A stretch of DNA of 64,000 nt from Sedimentibacter sp. zth1 (GTDB lineage Bacteria > Bacillota > Clostridia > Tissierellales > Sedimentibacteraceae), in contig NZ_CP071445.1 of the NCBI RefSeq assembly GCF_017352195.1, forward strand, positions 3,069,931 through 3,133,930, read 5' to 3'. The notes below the pieces were generated by a model. That model searched no databases and was not told the DNA's origin. It was given only the letters and a program-made list of their open reading frames with translations. This document shows, piece by piece, positions 15,861 through 25,267 of the stretch (positions are counted from its first letter, which is position 1; each line of letters begins with the position of its first letter). A program made the position numbers and the translations under genes.

Positions 15861-16679
15861 ATGATGAAAAAGTATTTGAAATTTACGAATCCTTATATTA
15901 GAGTTGGAATAGTTTTGATAATAATTCCTATATTTTTAGCAATATTTGTACCAGTTTTAGCAAAATATGATCCAAGCGTAGTTAACCCTCTGAATAGATT
16001 GCAATCGCCATCATTAGAGCATCTAATGGGAACTGATGATTTGGGTAGAGATGTCTTTTCTAGGACATTGTTTGGTATAAGAACATCTTTGATAATTGGT
16101 TTTGCTGTGACTCTTATAAGCCTATTTATTGGTGTGTTTACTGGTATAGTTGCAGCATATTATCCAATAACATCTGGAATTATTATGAGATTTATAGATG
16201 GAATCATGGCATTTCCGACAATAATATTTGCTATTGCATTGGCAGGTGTTTTGGGCTCAGGCATAACAAATATAATAGTAGCGTTGGCAGTATCATATTT
16301 CCCAATGATTACAAGAATAACGAGAAATGCAGTTTTAGAAGTAAAAGAAATGGAATATGTTAAGTCAACTATTTCAATAGGAAAAAATGATTTGTATATT
16401 ATTTTTAAATGTATACTACCCAATATTATTTCTCCGATTATAGTGCAAACGACTTTTACATTTGCTATGGCCATATTAAATGAATCGATTTTAAGTTTTT
16501 TGGGAGTAGGAATTCAGGTGCCACTTCCAAGTTTAGGTGGCATGGTTAATGACGGCAGAAATTATATGATGATTGCGCCTTGGATTATAGTATTTCCAGG
16601 GTTAACAATCTCGTGGATAGTATTAGCACTTAATATAATTGGAGATGGACTTAGAGATTTTTTTGATCCCAAGCACTAA
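15861..16679 (+). CDS. dppC: Dpp/Opp peptide ABC importer, permease 2
   Basis: About 272 residues from ATG 15861, which has AAGGTG at good spacing; a GTG at 15852 in the same frame is less likely. DppC features: N-terminal helix, then HLMGTDDLGRDVFSRTLFGI, which is diagnostic, a coupling loop at EYVKSTISIGKNDLYIIFKCILPN, and the end FLGVGIQVPLPSLGGMVNDG. It starts one base after the dppB stop codon, so the two permeases are translated together and would form the heterodimeric channel. Confidence 0.93.
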   Translation: MMKKYLKFTNPYIRVGIVLIIIPIFLAIFVPVLAKYDPSVVNPLNRLQSPSLEHLMGTDDLGRDVFSRTLFGIRTSLIIGFAVTLISLFIGVFTGIVAAYYPITSGIIMRFIDGIMAFPTIIFAIALAGVLGSGITNIIVALAVSYFPMITRITRNAVLEVKEMEYVKSTISIGKNDLYIIFKCILPNIISPIIVQTTFTFAMAILNESILSFLGVGIQVPLPSLGGMVNDGRNYMMIAPWIIVFPGLTISWIVLALNIIGDGLRDFFDPKH

Positions 16680-16702
16680 TAATAAATATTAGAGAGGTAA
16701 AG

Positions 16703-17695
16703 ATGGAAGATTTATTACAAATTAATAATATGACTATTGAAGCTAAAGAAAAGCATGAAAATATTACAATAGTTGATGATATATCTTTAAAATTAAAATA
16801 TGGGCAGACCTTGGGAATAGTTGGTGAGTCTGGATGTGGAAAAAGTATAACAGCCCTAAGTATTTTGGGGTTGCTTAGAAATAAATTATCCATAACAAAA
16901 GGTGAAATAATTTTTGAAAATGCAAATTTAGCAACTATGAATAAAGAAAAATTAAGGGATATATGCGGTAATGAAATTGGAATGATATTTCAAGAACCAA
17001 TGACAGCCCTAAATCCTTTGTTTACAATAGGCAGACAAATTATAGAACCACTTAGAATACATTTAAAATTGTCAAAAAAAGAAGCTAGGAAAAGAAGCAT
17101 AGAGTTGCTTAATACAGTTGGAATAAATAATCCGGAAGGTGTATTAAAATGTTACCCATTCCAGTTTTCAGGTGGTATGCGTCAACGTGTTATGATTGCT
17201 ATTGCAATATCATGCACACCTAAGCTGCTAATTGCAGATGAGCCGACTACTGCACTAGATGTAACTATACAAGCACAAATCTTGCAAATATTAAAGAAAT
17301 TAATTAAAGATAGAGGAATGTCATTGTTGCTGATATCACACGATTTAGGGGTTATATCTAAATTGTCTGAGCAGATAATAGTTATGTATTCAGGTGAGAT
17401 AGTTGAAAATGATACAGTAGACAATATTATTAATAATCCTTTACATCCATATACTCAAAAGCTTTTAAGTGCAGCAACCGAATTATCAAGTGATTGCGAG
17501 TATTTATCAGTTGTAAATGGTTCAGTACCAAGACCAGAGGAAAAAATTGTTGGTTGTAAGTTTTCAGCACGTTGTGAATATTGCAAGGATATATGTCTAA
17601 AACAAAGACCTCCACTCACAAAAAAATCAACAAGTAACGGATTAATAAAATGTTGGAAGTATGATAGCAAGTATAGTCTAACGGAGGAAAACTAA
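16703..17695 (+). CDS. dppD: Dpp/Opp peptide ABC importer, ATPase 1
   Basis: A 330-residue ATPase with Walker A GESGCGKS, Q-loop IFQEPMTALNPLFTIGRQI, signature FSGGMRQR, Walker B LLIADEPTTALD and H-loop ISHD. The C-terminal oligopeptide-transporter extension (HPYTQKLLSAA, GCKFSARCEYCKDIC) is present, with the Cys cluster that binds an Fe-S centre in some DppD proteins. A clean AGAGAGG ribosome site precedes it; the gap to dppC is 23 bases. Confidence 0.93.
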   Translation: MEDLLQINNMTIEAKEKHENITIVDDISLKLKYGQTLGIVGESGCGKSITALSILGLLRNKLSITKGEIIFENANLATMNKEKLRDICGNEIGMIFQEPMTALNPLFTIGRQIIEPLRIHLKLSKKEARKRSIELLNTVGINNPEGVLKCYPFQFSGGMRQRVMIAIAISCTPKLLIADEPTTALDVTIQAQILQILKKLIKDRGMSLLLISHDLGVISKLSEQIIVMYSGEIVENDTVDNIINNPLHPYTQKLLSAATELSSDCEYLSVVNGSVPRPEEKIVGCKFSARCEYCKDICLKQRPPLTKKSTSNGLIKCWKYDSKYSLTEEN

Positions 17696-17699
17696 TCTA

Positions 17700-18668
17700 A
17701 TGGAAAGTAGATATTTACTAGAGGTTAAAAATATATCCAAGAAGTTTACATCAAATGGACGCTCTGTTAAAGCGGTAGACAATATCAGTTTTGAAGTGTA
17801 CAAAGGTGAAACTTTTGCTATTGTTGGAGAATCGGGATGCGGTAAATCAACAACAGGGAGACTGATTTTAAGATTAATTGATTCAGATTCAGGAAAAATT
17901 TATTTCAAGGGAAAAAATATAGTTAATATGTCTAAAAAGGATTTTAGAAAAATTAGACCGTCAATGCAAATAGTTTTCCAAGATCCATATGCATCTTTAA
18001 ATCCACGTATGACAGTAGGAAAACTTATTGCTGAGCCCGTAAAGATAAATAAAAAACTAGATAAGTTAGCAGTAAAACAAGAGTGTGAAAGGTTAATTCA
18101 AAGTGTAGGATTGGAAATAAATGATTTAAAAAAATACCCACATGAATTTTCTGGTGGTCAACGTCAAAGAATTGGTATTGCGAGAGCGATAGCTACTAAA
18201 CCAGATTTAGTAGTTTGTGATGAACCAGTTTCAGCATTAGATTTATTGGTACAAGCACAAATGCTAAATTTACTTAAAAACATACAAAAGGAATTTCAAT
18301 TTTCATATATTTTTATATCTCATAACCTGTCAGTAGTCAAACATATGAGTGACAGGATAGCTGTTATGTATTTTGGACAGATTGTTGAGATAGGAAAAAC
18401 ACAAGAAATATTTGAAACACCGTTGCACCCTTATACACGTTTACTATTGAATTCTGCATTGAATATAAAGCCTAACAATGATATTTACAATGAGAACGAG
18501 AATGTAATTGAATATAATAATGATAGATTTAGCGATGATATTAATTGCTGTAAATACATAAATAATTGCGCATATGCAACTGAAGAATGTTTGAATCTTA
18601 ATAATAATTTATATAAGGTTAGTGACACTCATTATGTTTCATGTAGACAATATTCAAGTTTTAAGTAG
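17700..18668 (+). CDS. dppF: Dpp/Opp peptide ABC importer, ATPase 2
   Basis: A 322-residue ATPase: Walker A GESGCGKST, Q-loop VFQDPYASLNPRMTVGKLI, signature FSGGQRQR, Walker B VVCDEPVSALD, H-loop ISHN. The C-terminal extension contains HPYTRLLLNSAL and a Cys-rich stretch (INCCKYINNCAYATEEC), shorter and less regular than in dppD. It begins 4 bases after dppD. With dppD it forms the heterodimeric motor of the importer. Confidence 0.92.
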   Translation: MESRYLLEVKNISKKFTSNGRSVKAVDNISFEVYKGETFAIVGESGCGKSTTGRLILRLIDSDSGKIYFKGKNIVNMSKKDFRKIRPSMQIVFQDPYASLNPRMTVGKLIAEPVKINKKLDKLAVKQECERLIQSVGLEINDLKKYPHEFSGGQRQRIGIARAIATKPDLVVCDEPVSALDLLVQAQMLNLLKNIQKEFQFSYIFISHNLSVVKHMSDRIAVMYFGQIVEIGKTQEIFETPLHPYTRLLLNSALNIKPNNDIYNENENVIEYNNDRFSDDINCCKYINNCAYATEECLNLNNNLYKVSDTHYVSCRQYSSFK

Positions 18669-18732
18669 AACAGTATTAATTAATCAACAAATATATATAT
18701 TGATAATTAAATTAAAACATCATGGAGGAAAA

Positions 18733-20373
18733 ATGAAAAGTAGTATTTTAAAAAAAGCAATTGTTTTGGCAATGGTATTATCATTTGCTATGACATCTTT
18801 AACAGGTTGCGGGTCAAAAGTTGATGATACAGATAAAAATGTTGATTCTAATGTTGATAATAACGCAAGTGATGAACCGGTATATGGTGGAGAAATAACT
18901 GTAGCATTCCAATCAGCTCCAGAAAATTTTGACCCTGACCATTCTTCATCAGATTGGGTAGTAACAGCGGTTACAAATCATGTATATGAGGGATTATTCG
19001 AGTTTAATGCAAATAATGAAGCAGTTCCACAATTGGCAGAGTCATATACAGTGGTTGATGATGGAAAAACATATGATATTGTTTTAAGAAAAGGTGTTAA
19101 ATTTCAAGATGGAGATGAATTGAAAGCAGAAGATGTAAAGGCATCTATGGATAGATGGTTTGAGGTTAATCCAGCTGGAATTGCTATAGCAAAAGATTTA
19201 ATTTCTGTAGATATAATCAATGATTATGAAATAAGTGTTAAATTTTCAAAGGTATATGCTCCATTTATCAATATTTTAGCATCACCAGTATCTCGTCAAA
19301 AGATGCTAGTGAAGAAAAAAGAAATAATTGATAAATTTGGTTCGTCAATAATTACAGAACATATTGGAACAGGTCCTTTCTATTTTGACGAAATAGCTAT
19401 GGGTCAAAAAGTAGTTTTGAAAAAGTATGAAGAATACTCACCAGTAGATTCTACTTCATCAGGCTTAGCTGGTAAGAGAGTTGCTTATTTAGATAAGGTA
19501 ACAATAGAATTTGTGCCAGAAGAAAGTGTAAGAGTTGCTGGATTAGAAAGTGAACAATTTTCTTTTGTTGATGAAGTCTCAAATGATAGATATGATGAAC
19601 TTGTACAATTTCCAAAAGTATCTCCAACTGTTTGTAACTTCGGAACAATGGGTATTGTGGCTTTTAACTGCGGAAAAGAACCATTTGAAGATGTGAATTT
19701 GAGAAGAGCAGTTGCTTATGCAATAAATCCAACAGAAATGGCAACAGCACAAGTTGGTGATAGTAAACTTTGGAGTGTTGAAGATGGTTCATGGTTCAAA
19801 AAAGGGACTATTTGGTATGACGAAACAGCTGGAGATGGAATATATAACAATCAGGATATAGAAAAAGCTAAGGATTATGTAAAAAATTCAAACTACAATG
19901 GAGAACCAATTATTATTCTAGGTACTAAAGCAGATTTGTTTACAAGCAGTGGTGCATTAGTGTTGCAAAGCCAACTAAAAGAAATAGGATTAAATGTTGA
20001 AGTTGAACTTTATGATAAATCTACTTATTTTGATTATTTAAAAGCTGGAAAATGGGATATAAATATTTCTCGTTGGAGCGATATGAATCCAGATCCACAA
20101 GTTTTTGAACCTTGGACAGGTACAAATGGATGGATTACAAACTGGAATGATGCTGATTCAAAGAAAATGGATGAGATATTTGATAGAATGGTTTGTGAAA
20201 TGGACTACGATAAAAGATATGAAATAGTAAAAGAATTCTATGATGAATTTTGGAAAAGTGTACCTTACATAAAAGTGTTCAATGACAAAAGAGTATATGG
20301 TATTAATGACAGTTTAAAAGGTTATGCTGGATATGGACAACCATATTTTTGGAATGTTTGGGTATCTAAATAA
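18733..20373 (+). CDS. dppA: Dpp/Opp peptide ABC importer, substrate-binding lipoprotein
   Basis: About 546 residues from ATG 18733, directly behind GGAGG; the open frame begins 37 codons earlier inside dppF but has no ribosome site. Signal peptide with lipobox LTGC. SBP_bac_5 family features: VAFQSAPENFDPDHSS, VYEGLFEFNANNEAVPQLAESY, VLRKGVKFQDGDELKAEDVKASM, IGTGPFYF, FNCGKEPFEDVNLRRAVAYA, and the late MNPDPQVFEPW. It is the extracellular receptor of the system encoded just upstream. The position at the end of the ABC genes, after dppF, is less usual than at the front. Confidence 0.92.
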   Translation: MKSSILKKAIVLAMVLSFAMTSLTGCGSKVDDTDKNVDSNVDNNASDEPVYGGEITVAFQSAPENFDPDHSSSDWVVTAVTNHVYEGLFEFNANNEAVPQLAESYTVVDDGKTYDIVLRKGVKFQDGDELKAEDVKASMDRWFEVNPAGIAIAKDLISVDIINDYEISVKFSKVYAPFINILASPVSRQKMLVKKKEIIDKFGSSIITEHIGTGPFYFDEIAMGQKVVLKKYEEYSPVDSTSSGLAGKRVAYLDKVTIEFVPEESVRVAGLESEQFSFVDEVSNDRYDELVQFPKVSPTVCNFGTMGIVAFNCGKEPFEDVNLRRAVAYAINPTEMATAQVGDSKLWSVEDGSWFKKGTIWYDETAGDGIYNNQDIEKAKDYVKNSNYNGEPIIILGTKADLFTSSGALVLQSQLKEIGLNVEVELYDKSTYFDYLKAGKWDINISRWSDMNPDPQVFEPWTGTNGWITNWNDADSKKMDEIFDRMVCEMDYDKRYEIVKEFYDEFWKSVPYIKVFNDKRVYGINDSLKGYAGYGQPYFWNVWVSK

Positions 20374-20384
20374 GGAGAATTACA

Positions 20385-21203
20385 ATGAAAAATAAAAATG
20401 TGATGCGTGCAACATTAGCATTAAATTTGATGAGGAATATTATTGGAATTAAATTTATAGATTTTAAAGAAGATTTTGATATAATTGATGTTGCTTTACC
20501 GCAAAAAAAAGGTCCGCTTTGTTATCATGCAAGACAAGCTATGGATGGAAATTTATTTAAAGCTACTGAAGATTATGTTACATGTGATTATGCAAGGTAT
20601 GCAATTGGATTGTCGAAGCCTGATAATACAATAGTTGAAGGTAGAAGTTATAAATATTGTGGATTATACGAAAGCAATTCTATATCTAAAAATATAGTTA
20701 CTAGTATGAAATATATTAATCAAGATATATATGGCATGGTGATGGGTCCATTGAATTTAATGGATGATGCAGATGTAGTAATTATTGCAGATTACGCTGA
20801 AACAGTTATGAGAATAATGCAAGGCTATGCTTATAAGTTTGGAAATCCGGAACAGCTTAGTTTTTTTGGAAATCAAGCTATGTGTGCAGATTTAATTTCT
20901 AAGCCTTTTTCAAATAATGATATTAATATTTCACTTATGTGTAAAGGTACTAGAGCTAATGGTCAATTTGATAAAGGTGAAATAGGAGTAGCTGTTCCAA
21001 TAGGAATGTTTGATTCGTTGGTAGATGGAATTGTAAATACGGTAAATCCAGTTACATATGCTAATGAAAAAAGACAAATTTTAAGTAAATTAGACTGTGA
21101 AGATGATTTAGGAATAAAAATTGATGTTGACTATAATTATGGATTAGGGTTAAAGGCTTACGATAGTAAGGTGCAAAAATTTAAAAATCTAAATAATATA
21201 TAA
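20385..21203 (+). CDS. DUF169 family protein
   Basis: A 272-residue soluble protein of the DUF169 family (COG2043). Landmarks are IGIKFIDFKEDFD, GPLCYHARQAMDG, CDYARYAIGL, VYGMVMGPLNLMDD-like text, DVVIIADYAETVMRIMQGYAY, SFFGNQAMCADLI and GTRANGQFDKGEIGVAVPI. The family has several conserved Cys and no settled function. It starts 11 bases after dppA with AAGGAG and ends before a strong terminator, so it is the last gene of the peptide-transport operon. A role in using the imported compound is possible. Confidence 0.85.
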   Translation: MKNKNVMRATLALNLMRNIIGIKFIDFKEDFDIIDVALPQKKGPLCYHARQAMDGNLFKATEDYVTCDYARYAIGLSKPDNTIVEGRSYKYCGLYESNSISKNIVTSMKYINQDIYGMVMGPLNLMDDADVVIIADYAETVMRIMQGYAYKFGNPEQLSFFGNQAMCADLISKPFSNNDINISLMCKGTRANGQFDKGEIGVAVPIGMFDSLVDGIVNTVNPVTYANEKRQILSKLDCEDDLGIKIDVDYNYGLGLKAYDSKVQKFKNLNNI

Positions 21204-21214
21204 ATATTAAAGGA

Positions 21215-21253
21215 TAGAGCTAACGAATGAAAGCGATAGCTCTATTTTTTTTT
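21215..21253 (+). terminator. Terminator of the dpp operon
   Basis: TAGAGCTA (21215-21222) and TAGCTCTA (21237-21244) form a perfect stem followed by nine T. Confidence 0.9.
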
Positions 21254-21332
21254 AAAAAACATATTTTTAAGATGCAAAATATGTTACAATATAGTATAAT
21301 TTATTTTATTTTACGGCTAAAATGGAGTTAAT

Positions 21333-24110
21333 ATGAAAACAAAAAAAATAGTGATATTATTGGTAATTATGTTGATAATGATAAGCTCGAATACTAATAT
21401 TAATGCCCAAAACTCAAATACCGTCAAGGTTGCAATGTTAAGTATACCAAACTATATTGATATAGATGATGAAGGCAATCCATATGGATATGCAGTTGAA
21501 TACTTAAATGAAATAAAGAAATATACAAATTGGGATTATGAGTACATACCAATGTCAATGATTGAAGCTGAGAATGCATTGGCTGAAGGTAAAGTTGATA
21601 TTGTTGTTGGAATGCCACATACAGAAGATAATCAAAATTTATTCTACTTCTCTAAATTTGATATGGGCTATAGTACGGATATGTTATGTGCTATAAATGA
21701 TAAAAATTGTTATGCCTATAATGATTTCAAAAATTTTAAAGGTATAAAAATTGGAGCAGTCAAAAACTCAAAGGTTCAAAAAGATAATCAGGCATACATA
21801 CAAAAAAATATTAGCTTTGCAACATTTGTATTGTATGATAATGAAAAAGAAATGTATAAGGCACTACAAAATGGTAAAATTGATGCGGTATTGATAAACG
21901 ATATTAGTTATAATTCGAATTATACTGTTATAGCCAATTTCAATGTTAAACTGTTATATATCGCTTCAAGCTTTCACAATCGTCACATATATGCAGGTAT
22001 TAAAAACGCACAAGAGCAAATCTATTTAAGAGACGTAAACTTTAATAGTGAATTGAATAAAAAATATTTAAATAATAAAGTATGTAACAATATTTTTACT
22101 CTAAATGAGCAGGAATATATAAAAAACAGACATTCTATTAATGTTTATTATTGTGTAAACGGAGAATTCTCACTAGATGAAATTAATAAACAAAACTTTG
22201 AAATTCAAGTTGAGATAGTTAACTACGTTGCAGAAAAATTGGGGTGGAAAGTTAATGTAATAAATAATTATAGTAATAGTTCTATCATAGGAGTTAAAGA
22301 TTTTGAGAAAATAATCAACTCTGACATAGTAGATGTATATCCTAGTTTTAAATATAATAAAAATTATGCTGAAGATTTAGGAATGCATGTCACATTTCCA
22401 TATTTACAGGTTAATCATTACAAAATACAAAGGAAAGAGTTTGGATATAAGGACAAAGGAAAACTTATTGTGGCTGCAGTACGTAATAATAATTTGACAA
22501 ATGAATATGTACTTTCTAAATATAATAGATATCAAATATTATGGTATAAAAATGATGATGAATGTCTTAAGGCTGTAAGTAATGGTAAGGCGGATATAAC
22601 CTATACAAATACATTTACTGCTGAGTACTATTTAAATTCATATGATTATCAAAATTTATCTATGTCAAATATTGATTATGAGTATGATTTATGCTTTGCA
22701 GTTCCGAAAAACAGAAACAAAGTACTTGTGCAAATAATAAATAAAGTGATTAACAGTATACCAAAGGAAAAAATGAATGACATAATAGCAAAAAACACTT
22801 TATATAAACATAATTCTAACACACTAAAGTCATTTATATATGAAAATTCACTTTTATGTACCGTTATAGCAATTATTTTTGCAGCGTTAGTCATGTTTTT
22901 AGTTATGTTGTTCGTAACAAACAGATTGATTACGAAAAAAAATAAAGAGTTAAAAAGAGCAAATGTAGTAAAAAATGAATTTTTTTCACGAGTGAGTCAT
23001 GATATTAGAACACCAATGAGTTCAATTATCGGTCTTTCTAATTTAGGTGTAGAAACTAAGAATAGTGATACCTCAGCTTCATATTTTAAACAAATAAACA
23101 ATACCTGTAAATATTTGTTGGGTGTTTTAAATGATACTTTGGATATAGGTAAAATTGATAGTAAAAAAATTAAATTGAAATTGGAACCTTTAGTTCAAAA
23201 AGATTTTGTTTCAGATATCAAAAATATAGTTGAAGTAAAAGCAAGAGAAAAAAGCATTGATTTTAATATGTCTTTTAACAATTATAATAATGGTTATGCA
23301 ATGTTTGATAAACTTCATTTAATGCAAATATGTATTAATTTATTGACAAACGCTATTAAATTTACTCCTAATGGTGGAAAAGTAGAATTTATTATTAATA
23401 AATTAGCATTGAGAAAATTAAATGGCAAATATGATATAGAGTTTATTATTCGTGATAATGGGATTGGAATAAGCGAAGAATTTCTACCATATATCTATGA
23501 TTCATTTAAACAAGAAAATACGGATAATATGATATCAAACAATGGTATTGGATTGGGGTTAACTATAGTAAAAAATCTTGTTGAGTTAATGGGTGGAAGT
23601 ATATATGTAAAAAGTGAAAAAAACAAAGGAACAGAATTTTCTGTTATTTTACCAACAAAAATAATAGAAAGCACAGAAAAAAGAGATGAAAGTATAAATG
23701 AAGCAAATGATCATATAAATCTTAATAACAAAAGAGCATTATTAGTTGAAGATAATCTATTGAATTCTCAAATAGTTAAAAGTATACTTGAAAGTGTAGG
23801 CATGATTGTTGAACAAGCGGAGAATGGTAAATTAGCATTAGAGATGTTTAAAAATTCATCTATCAATTATTACAGTGTAATACTAATGGACAACAGAATG
23901 CCAATTATGAACGGATTAACTGCAACTAAACTAATTCGTGAGCTTGATAAGGATGATGCAAAAGAAGTACCAATTATAGCAATGACTGCTGATGTTTTTA
24001 GTGATGGTATGGAAGAAATTTATGCTGTAGGTATGAATAAGTGTTTGATAAAACCAATTGATTCAGAAATATTATTTAATACTTTAGAAAAATTTATAAA
24101 AAGTACATAA
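21333..24110 (+). CDS. BvgS-like hybrid sensor histidine kinase
   Basis: A 925-residue unorthodox sensor. Signal peptide about 1-26; two tandem SBP_bac_3-type (Venus flytrap) domains outside the cell, about 28-255 and 265-495; membrane helix about 505-531; HisKA domain with the phospho-accepting His556 in RVSHDIRTPMSS; HATPase domain with N-box NLLTNAIKFTPNGG, RDNGIGISEEF and NGIGLGLTIVKNLVELMGG; receiver domain about 800-920 with LLVEDN, phospho-accepting Asp853 in ILMDNRMPIMNG and Lys in CLIKPID. There is no Hpt domain or output regulator nearby, so the partner must be elsewhere. The flytrap domains suggest sensing of a small ligand such as an amino acid. Confidence 0.92.
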   Translation: MKTKKIVILLVIMLIMISSNTNINAQNSNTVKVAMLSIPNYIDIDDEGNPYGYAVEYLNEIKKYTNWDYEYIPMSMIEAENALAEGKVDIVVGMPHTEDNQNLFYFSKFDMGYSTDMLCAINDKNCYAYNDFKNFKGIKIGAVKNSKVQKDNQAYIQKNISFATFVLYDNEKEMYKALQNGKIDAVLINDISYNSNYTVIANFNVKLLYIASSFHNRHIYAGIKNAQEQIYLRDVNFNSELNKKYLNNKVCNNIFTLNEQEYIKNRHSINVYYCVNGEFSLDEINKQNFEIQVEIVNYVAEKLGWKVNVINNYSNSSIIGVKDFEKIINSDIVDVYPSFKYNKNYAEDLGMHVTFPYLQVNHYKIQRKEFGYKDKGKLIVAAVRNNNLTNEYVLSKYNRYQILWYKNDDECLKAVSNGKADITYTNTFTAEYYLNSYDYQNLSMSNIDYEYDLCFAVPKNRNKVLVQIINKVINSIPKEKMNDIIAKNTLYKHNSNTLKSFIYENSLLCTVIAIIFAALVMFLVMLFVTNRLITKKNKELKRANVVKNEFFSRVSHDIRTPMSSIIGLSNLGVETKNSDTSASYFKQINNTCKYLLGVLNDTLDIGKIDSKKIKLKLEPLVQKDFVSDIKNIVEVKAREKSIDFNMSFNNYNNGYAMFDKLHLMQICINLLTNAIKFTPNGGKVEFIINKLALRKLNGKYDIEFIIRDNGIGISEEFLPYIYDSFKQENTDNMISNNGIGLGLTIVKNLVELMGGSIYVKSEKNKGTEFSVILPTKIIESTEKRDESINEANDHINLNNKRALLVEDNLLNSQIVKSILESVGMIVEQAENGKLALEMFKNSSINYYSVILMDNRMPIMNGLTATKLIRELDKDDAKEVPIIAMTADVFSDGMEEIYAVGMNKCLIKPIDSEILFNTLEKFIKST

Positions 24111-24152
24111 TAAAATTGACTAGAACTAAAATCTTAATGGAGTTTACTACTT

Positions 24153-24728
24153 ATGAATAATTATATATACTTAATATTGTCTAGAAGTAATACTGCACCA
24201 GCAAAGCTAATTAGATTTTGTACAAAAAGTGAAATAAGTCATGTTTCTATATCAATGGATATGTCTTTACACAGTATGTATAGCTTTGGCAGAAAAAAAG
24301 TTAATAATTTTTTATGTGGTGGATTTATTTGCGAAGATTTAGATGGTGATTTTTACACTAAATATTTTAGTAGTTATGTTTATGTATATAGAATACCTAT
24401 ATCGTATCGAACGTGGAACAATTTAAATAACTATTTAGAATATATATATCAAGTAAGAAATAAATACAAATATAACTTTTTAGGAGTATTTACAACATAT
24501 TTTGGTATAGGTATAAATAGAAAGCATTGTTATTTTTGTTCAGAATTTATTGCTGAGATACTGTTAAAGTTTAAAATATGTAAAATCAAAAACGACATAC
24601 ATACCTATAGACCTGAGTACTTTAAAGAATTAGATAACAAACAATTGGTTTATGAAGGAGAGATATGTCAATATAAGAATTTTTTAAATGATAATAATTT
24701 TCTTGAACAAAAGGAAGTTGCTTTATAA
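24153..24728 (+). CDS. YiiX-like papain-fold protein
   Basis: A 191-residue protein with the circularly permuted NlpC/P60 pattern: ILSRSNTAPAKLIRFCTKS, catalytic-type His in SHVSISMD, and late Cys in HCYFCSEFIAEILLKF, followed by RPEYFKEL. No signal peptide. It is related to the C-terminal domain of the protein at 9369-10448 (shared ISRTGSAA/LSRSNTAP, His and Cys blocks). It lies 42 bases after the hybrid kinase and probably shares its transcript. Enzyme activity and substrate are unknown. Confidence 0.75.
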   Translation: MNNYIYLILSRSNTAPAKLIRFCTKSEISHVSISMDMSLHSMYSFGRKKVNNFLCGGFICEDLDGDFYTKYFSSYVYVYRIPISYRTWNNLNNYLEYIYQVRNKYKYNFLGVFTTYFGIGINRKHCYFCSEFIAEILLKFKICKIKNDIHTYRPEYFKELDNKQLVYEGEICQYKNFLNDNNFLEQKEVAL

Positions 24729-24750
24729 AATTTTTTTGGAGTTATAAGCT

Positions 24751-25221
24751 ATGAAATACAAAACAAATGTAATGAGAATCTTAGATAAAAGCAAAGTAAT
24801 ATATAAATCATATGATTATACCAAAAGTGATGCAATTAGTGGAATAGAAGTTACAAATGCATTGAACCAGAATTCTTCACAGGTTTTTAAAACGTTAGTA
24901 ACAATTGGTAAAACGAACAAAAACTATGTATTTGTGATACCAGTTGCATATGAATTAGATTTAAAAAAAGCCGCAAAAGCCGTAAATGAAAAATCAATAG
25001 AAATGATTAAATCAAAAGATTTGTTAGCCACAACAGGATACATACATGGTGGATGCTCACCAATAGGAATGAAAAAAAACTTTGTAACTATTATAGACAT
25101 AAGTGCTAGAAATTTTGAAACAATAATATTTAGTGCTGGTAAAATAGGTTATCAAGTAGAGACATCACTTGAAGGGCTAAAAAAAATTATTGAATTTGAA
25201 TTGGTTAATATAGTTAAATAA
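24751..25221 (+). CDS. ybaK: YbaK/EbsC family aminoacyl-tRNA deacylase
   Basis: A 156-residue protein matching Cys-tRNA(Pro)/Cys-tRNA(Cys) deacylases: NVMRILDKSKVIYKSYDY, SQVFKTLVTIG with the conserved Lys of the active site, YVFVIPVAYELDLKKAAKA, and TGYIHGGCSPIGMKKNF, where the GGCSPIG loop is typical. It edits mischarged tRNAs in the cytoplasm. Length fits the family. Start ATG follows GGAG. It ends in the shared terminator at 25224. Confidence 0.93.
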   Translation: MKYKTNVMRILDKSKVIYKSYDYTKSDAISGIEVTNALNQNSSQVFKTLVTIGKTNKNYVFVIPVAYELDLKKAAKAVNEKSIEMIKSKDLLATTGYIHGGCSPIGMKKNFVTIIDISARNFETIIFSAGKIGYQVETSLEGLKKIIEFELVNIVK

Positions 25222-25223
25222 TA

Positions 25224-25267
25224 AAAAATAAAGTATCCTAAAGTTTATATTAGGATACTTTATTTTT
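25224..25267. terminator. Bidirectional terminator between convergent genes
   Basis: Arms 25224-25240 and 25251-25267 are perfect inverted repeats of 17 bases with A/T-rich ends. The right arm also encodes the last codons of the minus-strand flippase gene. Confidence 0.9.
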